A stretch of DNA of 64,000 bases from HLUCCA09 sp039822045 (GTDB lineage: Bacteria; Pseudomonadota; Alphaproteobacteria; Rhodobacterales; Rhodobacteraceae). Below are positions 26,658-34,863 of this stretch, piece after piece. The stretch spans positions 1-64,000 of the forward strand of contig JBCBMY010000011.1 in NCBI GenBank assembly GCA_039822045.1, in the 5' to 3' direction. A program made the translations under genes and the position numbers. The notes under the pieces are model-generated. The model did no database searches. It was not told where the DNA came from and was given only the letters and a program-made list of their open reading frames with translations. Positions within the stretch are counted from its first letter, which is position 1; every line of letters begins with the position of its first letter.

Positions 26658-28313
26658 ATGAACGACCTCTTCCTGTCGATCCTGATACCAGCAGTCCTTT
26701 TCATCACCTTTCTGGTCTTCGTCGGCATTGTCATGGCCCGGCTCTACCGACGCGCCACCCGCGAGGTGAGCCTCGTCAAAACGGGCTCCGGAGGCCGCAA
26801 GGTCATCATGGATGGCGGCACCATCGTCGTTCCGCTTCTGCACGAAGTTCGGCCTGTCAACATGAAGACGCTGCGGCTGGAGGTGTCCCGAACGGGCGAT
26901 GCCTCGCTGATCACGCGGGACCGGATGCGCGTCGATGTCGGCGTGGAGTTCTACATCTCGGTCAATGCAACCGACGACGGGATCTCGCGCGCAGCGCAAA
27001 CCTTGGGCGACCGCACGTTCGACGTCGACCAGCTCCGCGAGCTGATCGAGGGCAAGCTGATCGACGGCCTGCGTGCCGTGGCGGCCAAGATGAGCATGGA
27101 CGAACTGCACGAGAACCGCTCGGACTTCGTACAGGAGGTGCAAAACACCGTGTCCGAGGACCTTCTGAAAAACGGTCTCGAGCTCGAGAGCGTCTCGCTC
27201 ACGGCCCTCGACCAGACCCCTTTCGAAAGCCTCGATGAAAACAACGCCTTCAACGCCGTGGGCATGCGGCAGCTGGCCGAGGTCATCGCAGAATCCAAGA
27301 AGCAGCGCGCCCAGATCGATGCCGAGGCCGACACCGCTGTGCGTCAGGCCGCCATGGAAGCGGCCAAGCGCAAGCTCCAGATCGACCGCGAAGAGGAAGA
27401 GGCGAAGATCGCGCAAACGCTCGAGCTGGAGACCCTGCGCGCCGCGCAAGAAGCCGACATCTCCCGTCGCCGCGCCGAGGCCGACCGCGACTCCGAGCAG
27501 GCCCGGATCAAAAAGGAGCGTGAGGTGCGCGCCGCCGAGATCGAGCGCGAGGAGGCCATCCGCGCGGCCGAGATCGCCAAGGAACGGCAACTCGAGGTCG
27601 CCGACCAGGAAAAGCAGATCGTTGTGGCGCAGAAGTCCGAAGAAGAGAGCCGCGCCCGGGCGTCGGCCGACACCGCGCGCGCCGAGGCTGCCAAGGCCGC
27701 CGAGGAAATCACCACCGCGCGCGAACTGGCCGAGGCCGAGCGCGCCAAGCAGATCGCCCTCATCGAAGCCCTGAAGGAGGCCGAACGCCAGGCGACGCGT
27801 GTGCGGCTCGAAGCCCAGGCCGAACGCGAGGCAGCGGCCGACCGTGCCGAGGCCGTGCGCGAGGAAGCCACTGCCGAAGCGGATGCCCTCAAAATCAAGG
27901 CGGACGCGAAGAAGGCCGACAAGCTTGCCGAGGCCGAGGGTCAGCGCGCCATCGTGGATGCCGAGAACGCGCTGTCGCGCGAGATCGTCGAGATGAAGGT
28001 GCAGTTGGCGCGCCTGGCCGCCCTGCCCGACATCGTGGCCGAAATGGTCCGGCCCGCCGAGAAGATCGACTCGATCAAGATCCACCACGTGACCGGGCTG
28101 AACGGCACTCCCGCGGGCGGCGTCGGTCCGGGCGGTGCCGCAGGCACGTCACCCGTCGGCCAGGCCGTTGATGCCATCGGCGCAATGGCGGTCCAGTTGC
28201 CGGCGCTGAAGAAAATCGGCGAGGAGGTCGGGATCAGCCTCGAAGACGGCCTGACCGGGATCACCGCGGCCGCCCTGACGGACGGTGCAGAGCAGAGCAA
28301 GCCTGCCGAGTAA
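26658..28313 (+). CDS. Flotillin-like SPFH protein (YqiK family)
   Basis: 551 residues. One N-terminal TM (about 5-27), an SPFH/band-7 domain (about 28-200), then a long Ala/Glu/Arg-rich coiled coil (about 215-450) typical of flotillins. The C-terminal end is Gly/Pro-rich and then amphipathic. It assembles in the inner membrane and forms functional microdomains. A clear AAAGGAG site precedes the ATG. Paired with the upstream YqiJ-like gene. Confidence 0.9.
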   Translation: MNDLFLSILIPAVLFITFLVFVGIVMARLYRRATREVSLVKTGSGGRKVIMDGGTIVVPLLHEVRPVNMKTLRLEVSRTGDASLITRDRMRVDVGVEFYISVNATDDGISRAAQTLGDRTFDVDQLRELIEGKLIDGLRAVAAKMSMDELHENRSDFVQEVQNTVSEDLLKNGLELESVSLTALDQTPFESLDENNAFNAVGMRQLAEVIAESKKQRAQIDAEADTAVRQAAMEAAKRKLQIDREEEEAKIAQTLELETLRAAQEADISRRRAEADRDSEQARIKKEREVRAAEIEREEAIRAAEIAKERQLEVADQEKQIVVAQKSEEESRARASADTARAEAAKAAEEITTARELAEAERAKQIALIEALKEAERQATRVRLEAQAEREAAADRAEAVREEATAEADALKIKADAKKADKLAEAEGQRAIVDAENALSREIVEMKVQLARLAALPDIVAEMVRPAEKIDSIKIHHVTGLNGTPAGGVGPGGAAGTSPVGQAVDAIGAMAVQLPALKKIGEEVGISLEDGLTGITAAALTDGAEQSKPAE

Positions 28314-28343
28314 CCCGCCTCCCCAAGTTGTGAACTGAGCCAA

Positions 28344-28403
28344 ACCCTCCGTGTCTCCGCCGCTGTCGTCCGCCTTTCGGCGTCAGCCCAAAACACGGAG
28401 GGT
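28344..28403. terminator. Inverted repeat between convergent genes
   Basis: ACCCTCCGTGT at 28344-28354 pairs perfectly with ACACGGAGGGT at 28393-28403. The 38-nt loop is itself GC-rich. It lies between the flotillin gene and the convergent AraC-type gene, so a two-way terminator is likely. Confidence 0.5.
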
Positions 28404-28479
28404 CGTTTCGTACGGCTGTCGCGCTGGTCGTACCCACCGAGGCCACCCAAGGCGTCGCGCGGCACGGCAATAGCCGCCC

Positions 28480-29451
28480 CTAATGCGTGTCGCGCGGCGA
28501 CTGGCCGAAGCGGGCCCGAAAGTCTCGCGAGAACCGGCCCAGATGGCTGTACCCGCAGTCAAAGGCGATCTCCGACACGCTCGCCCGATTGTGCCGCCGC
28601 AACAGGTGGTAGCGGGCCCGATCCAACCGAACCTCCTTGAGAAACTGCATCGGCGTGTGGCCCATGGTTTGCCGGAACGCCGTCTGCAGCGTGCGGGGAT
28701 GAATGCCGGCCGCCTTTGCGATGTCCTCAAGACGGATGTCGGCATGGTGGAAGGCGTGGATAAAGCTGATGGCACGCCGAAGGTGGCGCTCGGAAGGCCG
28801 CGGTCGAGACGCTCTCAGCAAATGCCACACGTTGCTCGGCTGCAGCTCAAGAAGTGCGGCCGCCAGCTGTCGCTCCACCGCCAAGAGCGACAGGTCATCC
28901 GCCGCCAACCGCAACACCCCGCTGTCAATGGCCCGTGCAGCCGTCAATGCCAGGCCGCGCAGGCGCGCGCCCGTACGTGTGTCCAGCGCAACCCTGGGGT
29001 CGAACCTGATGGGCCCCGGCAGGTCAGCGCCCATGGCATCAACGGCGACGCGCTCTAGAAAAGCCGCATCGATCTGCACCATCAATTTACGACAATCGCC
29101 GCGCCACTCCATCTGGGTGGGTCGGTCCGGGTTCAGGAGGGTGGCACAGCTCGCGCTGGCCTCGACCTCTTCGCCGCGATGAGTGATCCGCGCTGCGCCC
29201 GCCAAGGGGATTTGCAGCAGATAGAAATCCTGCAGCTCGCCGGGGTCGATCGCAACACCAGCCCCATAGCCGAGCAGGTTCAGCGAAACATGCGCACCGC
29301 GGGCATGGTTGTGGACAGCGTGGAGGCTGCGTCGGCCCGTCAGATTGAGCCGATGATCGCAATATCGGCTGGCCACGGACGCCCGCGCCTCATCAAGGTC
29401 GTGCGTTCGCAAAACCGAATGCGATTGCAGCAAAGTATCGTGCACACCCAT
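28480..29451 (-). CDS. AraC-family transcriptional regulator
   Basis: 323 residues. The N-terminal part (about 55-195) resembles the AraC_binding_2 sensor (YLLQIPLAGAARITHRGEEV). The C-terminal double helix-turn-helix spans about 225-320, with LEDIAKAAGIHPRTLQTAFRQ and VSEIAFDCGYSHLGRFSRDFR. It diverges from the cupin-monooxygenase-cupin genes and probably controls them. The ligand is unknown. Confidence 0.9.
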   Translation of the reverse strand: MGVHDTLLQSHSVLRTHDLDEARASVASRYCDHRLNLTGRRSLHAVHNHARGAHVSLNLLGYGAGVAIDPGELQDFYLLQIPLAGAARITHRGEEVEASASCATLLNPDRPTQMEWRGDCRKLMVQIDAAFLERVAVDAMGADLPGPIRFDPRVALDTRTGARLRGLALTAARAIDSGVLRLAADDLSLLAVERQLAAALLELQPSNVWHLLRASRPRPSERHLRRAISFIHAFHHADIRLEDIAKAAGIHPRTLQTAFRQTMGHTPMQFLKEVRLDRARYHLLRRHNRASVSEIAFDCGYSHLGRFSRDFRARFGQSPRDTH

Positions 29452-29576
29452 GGCGAAACCCTAGCAACGGGCGGCCTTCCTTCAAGCCTAAAGCATTTTG
29501 ACTCGCATTCTGGATAAAGCCGTCGCGCGCGTTCGGGCAAGACTTGGGCAATCAGAACCAACAGGGGAGCGCGATC

Positions 29577-30032
29577 ATGGATCTCGGAGTGACTGCCGCA
29601 GACGGGTGTGTCGGCGACAAGGCCTGGAACGTTGTCGGCCACATCTACACGTCGAAGCTGCTCAGCCCCAACGCCTTCATCTGGCATGCCCAAATCCCGG
29701 ACGGCACCTTTGTGCCACCCCATATCCATCCAACGCAGGACGAATGGATCTATATGCTGACCGGCGCGCTCGAGGTCGAGTTCGGCCACGATGTCGGCGC
29801 GGTCACCACCCATCCTGCCGGCCCAGGCGATCTGGTGCGGATGCCGATGGGCAAGTCCCACGGCATCTTCAACCGCTCCGGCGCCGAGGCGACCTGCGTC
29901 TTCGGCGTGGCCCCCGCCCGCAAGCTCTTTGACCTCTTCGGCCAGCTCGATGGCGTGACCGACCCTGCCGAACTCGTGCGTCTTTCGGCCCTCCACGAGG
30001 TCGACTTCCTGCCACCCCCGCAAGCGGCCTAG
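29577..30032 (+). CDS. Small cupin-domain protein
   Basis: 151 residues from ATG 29577, preceded by GGGGAG. Single cupin barrel with the metal-type motif PPHIHPTQDEWIYMLTG and, later, GDLVRMPMGKSHGIF. Similar overall to the second cupin encoded after the monooxygenase; both end in VDFLPP plus a short tail. It could be a small-molecule isomerase, dioxygenase or ligand sensor. No substrate can be read. Confidence 0.85.
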   Translation: MDLGVTAADGCVGDKAWNVVGHIYTSKLLSPNAFIWHAQIPDGTFVPPHIHPTQDEWIYMLTGALEVEFGHDVGAVTTHPAGPGDLVRMPMGKSHGIFNRSGAEATCVFGVAPARKLFDLFGQLDGVTDPAELVRLSALHEVDFLPPPQAA

Positions 30033-30044
30033 GGAGGCGGGGCG

Positions 30045-31532
30045 ATGATAGAGCGCAAGAAAGTTGCGATAATCGGTGGCGGCGTCTCGGGCCTTGCCGC
30101 CGCCAAGGCCTTCGATGAACGCGGCCACAGGGTCGTCGGGTTCGAGCGAAGCCACGATTTCGGCGGCGTGTGGGAGCTCAGCCGCTCCTACCCCGACGTC
30201 CAGACGCAATCGCCAAAAGACCTCTACTGCTTCACCGACCATCCGATGCCGGACGCGTATCCGGAATGGCCAAAGGGGCCGCAGGTGCATGCCTATCTTC
30301 AGTCCTACGCCGACAAGCACAATCTTCGCCGACTGTTCCGCCTGAACACCAACGTCGCGGCGATGGAGCGGCGGGCCGATGGAAAGCCGGGATGGACGCT
30401 GACGCTCGAGGCCGGCAGTCACACCTGGACCGAGGAGTTCGACTTCGTCGCCATCGGCACGGGGCAATTCTCCGAAAAGAACATCATCACTCATCCCGGG
30501 CAGGACGGGTTCGAGGCCGCCGGTGGCCAGGTGATGCACTCCTCGGAATACACCGATCCCGACATGCTCAAAGGCAAGCGCGTCGTGGTGCTGGGCGGGT
30601 CGAAATCCGCCACCGACATTGCGGTCAACGCCACCCAGAACGGCGCCCAGTCCGTCCACTGGGTCTATCTGGAGCCGGTTTGGCGCGTGCCGTATTTCGT
30701 CGGCGGCATCAATTTCAAGCGGCTCCTATACGTGCGCGCGCAGGAGCAGCAGTTCAACGCCTGGGGCAAAACCGGCGTGCAACGCGCCATTGCCGCCGCG
30801 CTAAAGCCCCTGGTCTGGGTCAATTTCCGCGGGCTCGAAACCCTATTGAAAGCTCAACTCGGGCTGAAGAAACACGGCCTTGTCCCCAAAACGCCGATCG
30901 AAAAGGAGGTGTCATGCTCCGTTCCGATCGTCACCCCAGGCCTGTTCGAAGCGTTGAAAACGGGGACGATTAAGAACATTCAAGGCACCTTCGACCACTA
31001 CGACGGCAAGATCATCCAGATGACCGGCGACGAACGGGTCGAGGCCGATGTCGTGATCCTCGCCGTCGGGTGGAAGCTTGGCGTGCCCTATCTGCCGCAG
31101 GAGTTTCAGGACAAACTCATCGAGGCGGATGGCCAGTACCGCACCTATCGGCTGTCGGTGAATCCCGATCTGCCGGATATGGGGTTCGTCGGGTTCAATT
31201 CGTCATTCTGCACCGTCCTTTCGGCCGAGATGATTGCCAATTGGCTTGTGCGCTATGCCGACGGGCAATTGGACGATCAGCCCAGTGCGTCGCAGATGAC
31301 TGAAAATATCGACATGATGCTGGATTGGAAACGCAACGAGCGCCCGGCCGCGCAGATCTATGGCGGCCTCTGTTCTGCGCCCTTCCACTTCAAGCATTTC
31401 GACGAGCTCCTGGCGGATATGGGGGCGAAGAAGCGAACCCGCAGCAATCCACTGGCGGAGCAATTCAGCTATCCAAGCTACAAGGCCTATGGCGAATTCC
31501 TTGCATCCTGCCCACAATACCAGGCCGGCTAA
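30045..31532 (+). CDS. Flavin-containing monooxygenase
   Basis: 495-residue NADPH/FAD monooxygenase. The FAD Rossmann motif GGGVSG is at residues 11-16, and a second nucleotide motif VVVLGGSKSATD lies near 185. The HSSEYTD segment just before it is close to the FxGxxxHxxxY/W fingerprint. These enzymes oxidise soft nucleophiles (N or S) or do Baeyer-Villiger chemistry. It starts 12 nt after the first cupin gene and is followed by a 100-residue unknown and a second cupin, so it is probably the catalytic centre of this small operon. Confidence 0.88.
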   Translation: MIERKKVAIIGGGVSGLAAAKAFDERGHRVVGFERSHDFGGVWELSRSYPDVQTQSPKDLYCFTDHPMPDAYPEWPKGPQVHAYLQSYADKHNLRRLFRLNTNVAAMERRADGKPGWTLTLEAGSHTWTEEFDFVAIGTGQFSEKNIITHPGQDGFEAAGGQVMHSSEYTDPDMLKGKRVVVLGGSKSATDIAVNATQNGAQSVHWVYLEPVWRVPYFVGGINFKRLLYVRAQEQQFNAWGKTGVQRAIAAALKPLVWVNFRGLETLLKAQLGLKKHGLVPKTPIEKEVSCSVPIVTPGLFEALKTGTIKNIQGTFDHYDGKIIQMTGDERVEADVVILAVGWKLGVPYLPQEFQDKLIEADGQYRTYRLSVNPDLPDMGFVGFNSSFCTVLSAEMIANWLVRYADGQLDDQPSASQMTENIDMMLDWKRNERPAAQIYGGLCSAPFHFKHFDELLADMGAKKRTRSNPLAEQFSYPSYKAYGEFLASCPQYQAG

Positions 31533-31537
31533 GCAAA

Positions 31538-31840
31538 ATGGACAGACCAATGGCCCGCGTCAAAACCTGGTCCCGTTCAGACACCGGCGCTCCCATGTTC
31601 CAAGAAGTCTTCGCCCGGGTGACGGATATGGTGGGCGACGGGCTGCGCGAGATCGGCTTGACCGACAAGGGCATCGTACGGCTCGTCCATCCGATAGGCG
31701 ATTTCGCCGCTTGCAGCCGGCGCAACCTCGCACTGCCGACCGACTACGACTACCGTGACACATGGCGGGACGGCGCGTTCGCCTGGAAGAACGATGGCCG
31801 CCAGCCGGACGGTAACAACAAGCTCAGGCTTCGGGCCTGA
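31538..31840 (+). CDS. Hypothetical protein, 100 residues
   Basis: Not recognised. It starts 5 nt after the monooxygenase stop (MDRPMARVKTWSR) and ends 23 nt before the second cupin gene. The frame is open well upstream, but that part overlaps the monooxygenase gene. Charged, with no TM; contains DFAACSRRNLAL and DTWRDGAFAW. Its position inside the cluster argues that it is real. It could be an accessory subunit. Confidence 0.55.
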   Translation: MDRPMARVKTWSRSDTGAPMFQEVFARVTDMVGDGLREIGLTDKGIVRLVHPIGDFAACSRRNLALPTDYDYRDTWRDGAFAWKNDGRQPDGNNKLRLRA

Positions 31841-31863
31841 TCGCAAAGGGGGAGGGAGAACTA

Positions 31864-32304
31864 ATGCCAGTGCTCGACGGCGGAATAACCCGCAACGGAG
31901 AAGGGACCCAACTGAACATCCTCGGCCAGACTTACTACATCAAGGCCTGGTGTGAGACGACGTTCGCGTTCGAGACGAACTCCGAACCCGGGCAGCATGT
32001 TCCGGTCCATGTTCACCCGACGCAGGATGAGTTCATCCTGGTGCAGGAGGGCACGCTCGATCTCAAGCTCGATGGGGTCTGGTCCAAGGCCCATGCAGGC
32101 GATCTGGTGCGGATGCCCAAAGGCGTGCCGCATGGCTACTTCAACAAGTCCGACAAGCCTGCGCGCGCGCTGTTCTGGGTGTCGCCTGCAGGCAAGCTGA
32201 AAGAGCTGTTCGAGGCGTTGCACAACATGACGGATGTCGAGGCGGTCGTGAAGCTCTCGGCCGAACATGATGTCGATTTCCTGCCGCCCGACGCCAACGA
32301 CTAG
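31864..32304 (+). CDS. Second small cupin-domain protein
   Basis: 146 residues. Cupin motif 1 is VPVHVHPTQDEFILVQEG, and later GDLVRMPKGVPHGYF. Paralogous to the first cupin of this cluster (shared HPTQDE, GDLVRMP and VDFLPP). Preceded by GGGGGAGGGAG. Likely cotranscribed with the monooxygenase. Confidence 0.87.
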   Translation: MPVLDGGITRNGEGTQLNILGQTYYIKAWCETTFAFETNSEPGQHVPVHVHPTQDEFILVQEGTLDLKLDGVWSKAHAGDLVRMPKGVPHGYFNKSDKPARALFWVSPAGKLKELFEALHNMTDVEAVVKLSAEHDVDFLPPDAND

Positions 32305-32379
32305 CGCGGTGCGACGGGCCTCGCGGCTCGGAGGGGCGCCGCTACGGGCGCTGGTTCCGGGCCGCATAATGACGCGCGA

Positions 32380-33573
32380 TTAACAAAGCGGCGGCGTCTG
32401 GCCGGCGGCACTCTCGCGCAGAAGCAGGCACGCATCGAGCGCGCCGGCGGACGGGCGCCCGGGCAGATCCGCAGAGAGCCGACGCTGCAGCTCGCGCCTG
32501 CCGGCCCGGGGAAAGCGCTCGGCCAGGAGGGCGAGCACGCCCGACACATGGGCGGCCGCAACCGACGGGCCGGAATAGAAGTCGTAGGACCCGTCGTGGC
32601 GCGCGCTGAGGACGTCAACGCCCGGCCCATAGATCACGCGCTTCCCACGGCGCACGGCCCGGTCCGACGCGGCGATGACGCTCTCATGCGTGGCCGGGAA
32701 GCTGGTGCGCGGGTCGCCCGTATGGGCAGCGACAACCGGGATGCCCTTGGCCGCAGCTTCGTTCAGGAGGTTGGCCAACAGGTCGTCCCGCGGCCCCCCG
32801 AGGCTCATGTTGATCAACGTCGCGTCGTTCTCGAGCGAGAAGTTCAGCGCCCGCGCCAGCGAGAAGGTGTTGCAGGTCTCCCGCGCGCGCACGTCGGTCG
32901 CCCAGCACGCCCGAAGCGCCAAAACATCCGCCTCAGGCGCCACACCCACCATGCCCACCCCGTTCCGCGCGTCAGCGGCAATGATCGCAGCCATCGCCGT
33001 CCCGTGGCGTTCGGCCACCTCGGTGCCGGCGCTCGTGCCCGTGAAGTCGCGATAGAGCGCCACCTGCCGCCGCAGGTCAGGGTGATCGGTCTGCACACCG
33101 CTGTCGATCACGGCCACCCGCACCCCGCGCCCGGTCGCAAACTGATGGGCCTGCACGATGTTGAGGCCGGTCAGCGCGCGTTGCGCTGGCAACAGATCGT
33201 CGCGGTACTCCACGGCGAACACATCGTAATCGGCAATCGGCGCCGAGGTGAGCACGTCCGGGTGGGCGGCGAGGGCTCCGCTGAGATCCCGGGCGGACCG
33301 GCCCTCGGGCACCTCGAAGACGAGGCAGAGCACGTCGATGGCGGTCAGCGGCCAAACGGCGACCAACTCCGTGCCAAAACGGGCCGCAAGGGCGGTCTGA
33401 AATCGCGCATCCTCGGTGCGCCGTTCCAACGGCACGGACACGATCACATGCCGATGGGCCGCAAGGCTGGTCGCCGGGGCGAGCGGCAGGTCGCGGGTGC
33501 TGAGGCCCTGCGGAGGTCCCATGCACCCCTGCACCAGAATGAGCACCGCAAGACAAACGAGCCAGACCCTCAC
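32380..33573 (-). CDS. Subtilase-fold (S8) lipoprotein with altered oxyanion hole
   Basis: 397 residues. A lipobox-like signal (LILVQGC, Cys17) suggests attachment to a membrane on the periplasmic side. A propeptide-like region (about 42-118) precedes an S8 domain with Asp157 (VIDSG), His190 (RHGTAMA) and Ser337 (SGPSVAAAH). The normal GTSMAxPH around the Ser is changed, and the usual AAGN carrying the oxyanion Asn reads AAHT (Thr285). It may be a weak protease or a binding module. Its ATG overlaps the anti-sigma stop by 4 nt. Likely part of the sigma-factor circuit. Confidence 0.87.
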   Translation of the reverse strand: MRVWLVCLAVLILVQGCMGPPQGLSTRDLPLAPATSLAAHRHVIVSVPLERRTEDARFQTALAARFGTELVAVWPLTAIDVLCLVFEVPEGRSARDLSGALAAHPDVLTSAPIADYDVFAVEYRDDLLPAQRALTGLNIVQAHQFATGRGVRVAVIDSGVQTDHPDLRRQVALYRDFTGTSAGTEVAERHGTAMAAIIAADARNGVGMVGVAPEADVLALRACWATDVRARETCNTFSLARALNFSLENDATLINMSLGGPRDDLLANLLNEAAAKGIPVVAAHTGDPRTSFPATHESVIAASDRAVRRGKRVIYGPGVDVLSARHDGSYDFYSGPSVAAAHVSGVLALLAERFPRAGRRELQRRLSADLPGRPSAGALDACLLLRESAAGQTPPLC

Positions 33574-34160
33574 TCCGCAGCGCCTCCCGTCACGAATGCG
33601 ATCGCCGGATGATCCTGAAGCGCCTGGGCGATCTCCTCAGGGCTGGACGCGGACGGTCGGGCGCGGATGAGGTCGGTGATCACCGGCGCCTCAGTCACCT
33701 CGAGCCCGAAATCTTCCAAGACCGAGAGAACTTCATGGCGCTCCACCCCAGGGGCGGGAAGGATCCTGAGCTCACCCGCGTCATCTCCCGGCGCAGTCAA
33801 GGTGACGAACTCATTTGGCCCTTGCGCCACGCGCAGCACCGGCATCGCGACCAGGGCAGCCAGGCAGGCGGCGGCAACGGCCCCCGCGGCCCAGACCGAC
33901 GCCCAGCGTTGCAGAATGGGCCTGCGATCCCTGCCCGGCCGGATGTGTTTTTGGAGCGTGCGCCACGACTCGGCGGCATGGGTGTCGGCGGTCGTCCCGT
34001 CCATGATCACGGCCTGCAGGCGACGCTGCTCGGCCACCTCCGCGCGGCAGGCCGCGCAGCGGTTCAGATGCGCCGCCACCCTGCGTTGGTCGGCGTCCTC
34101 AAGCGTCCCGTTCAGATACCACGGGATCATCTCCCAAACGGCCTGATGATCATGATCCAC
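33570..34160 (-). CDS. Membrane anti-sigma factor with propeptide-like periplasmic domain
   Basis: 196 residues. A zinc-binding anti-sigma domain (His31..Cys35..Cys38, HLNRCAAC) lies at the N-terminus in the cytoplasm; one TM follows at about 87-109, and a periplasmic domain at about 129-192. That last domain shares its pattern with the propeptide region of the adjacent subtilase: FGLEV, then a hydrophobic strand, then a helix before HPAIAFV (compare FGTEL and HPDVL). It should hold the ECF sigma factor encoded just upstream, whose gene overlaps its own by 11 nt. Confidence 0.85.
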   Translation of the reverse strand: MDHDHQAVWEMIPWYLNGTLEDADQRRVAAHLNRCAACRAEVAEQRRLQAVIMDGTTADTHAAESWRTLQKHIRPGRDRRPILQRWASVWAAGAVAAACLAALVAMPVLRVAQGPNEFVTLTAPGDDAGELRILPAPGVERHEVLSVLEDFGLEVTEAPVITDLIRARPSASSPEEIAQALQDHPAIAFVTGGAAE

Positions 34161-34743
34161 GGCGAGACCTCCGGACGTTCTTGTCGGTGCTTGTGAGGGT
34201 CTGCTTCATGGCCGCCCGCGCTTTGGCCATGCGGGACTTCACCGTGCCCACCGGACAGTTGACGACATTGGCAACCTCCTCGCAGGTGAAGCCGTAGAAG
34301 TAGGTTAGCTGCATGATCGCACGCGCTTCGGTGCCCAGTGCCTTCAGCGCTTCTTCCACCTGATGACGCACGATCATCGCCTCAACCGTCGGAGCCGTCG
34401 TGTCGACGATCTCGGCCGCCTCCTCCAACTCGTCATGCCGCCGCTCGAAGCACCACCGCCGGCGCGTCTTCATCGCGATCCGATAGACGATGCCGAAGAT
34501 CCAGGTCGCCGGTCGCGAGCGGCCCTCGAACTGCCGTGCATTGCGCCAAATGGCGAGCAGGGCGTCGTTGGCGATCTCCTCGGCGCGGTCGGGCCGGTCG
34601 ACAAGCCGCATCGCAAACCCAAAGATGCGACGGTGATAGCGGTCGTGCAGGCGCTGGAAGGCGCGCGCATCCCCAGCAGCAACGGCTGCAAGCAAGTCGC
34701 CGTCGCTGATGTCGCTCGATTGGGTCACATTACGATTGAGCAC
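34150..34743 (-). CDS. ECF RNA polymerase sigma factor
   Basis: About 198 residues from a GTG at 34743 preceded by AGGAA; a longer frame reaches 34845. Sigma region 2 covers about 10-85 (DRYHRRIFGFAMRLV, ATWIFGIVYRIA) and region 4 about 125-180 (YFYGFTCEEVANVV, PVGTVKSRMAKAR). It directs a small regulon when freed by the anti-sigma factor encoded next. The neighbouring RTX gene 120 nt upstream, on the same strand, is a possible operon member or target. Confidence 0.92.
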   Translation of the reverse strand: MLNRNVTQSSDISDGDLLAAVAAGDARAFQRLHDRYHRRIFGFAMRLVDRPDRAEEIANDALLAIWRNARQFEGRSRPATWIFGIVYRIAMKTRRRWCFERRHDELEEAAEIVDTTAPTVEAMIVRHQVEEALKALGTEARAIMQLTYFYGFTCEEVANVVNCPVGTVKSRMAKARAAMKQTLTSTDKNVRRSRRGS

Positions 34744-34863
34744 TGGAATGTTCCTGTCGTCCCCGGTCGCACAGTAAGTACCTCGGTCGGGACGTTCGGT
34801 TCGCCATCCACTCTCACAAGGGCGTGATCCTGGTCCGGGGTCCACCGGGCCAGGATCGTCCGA

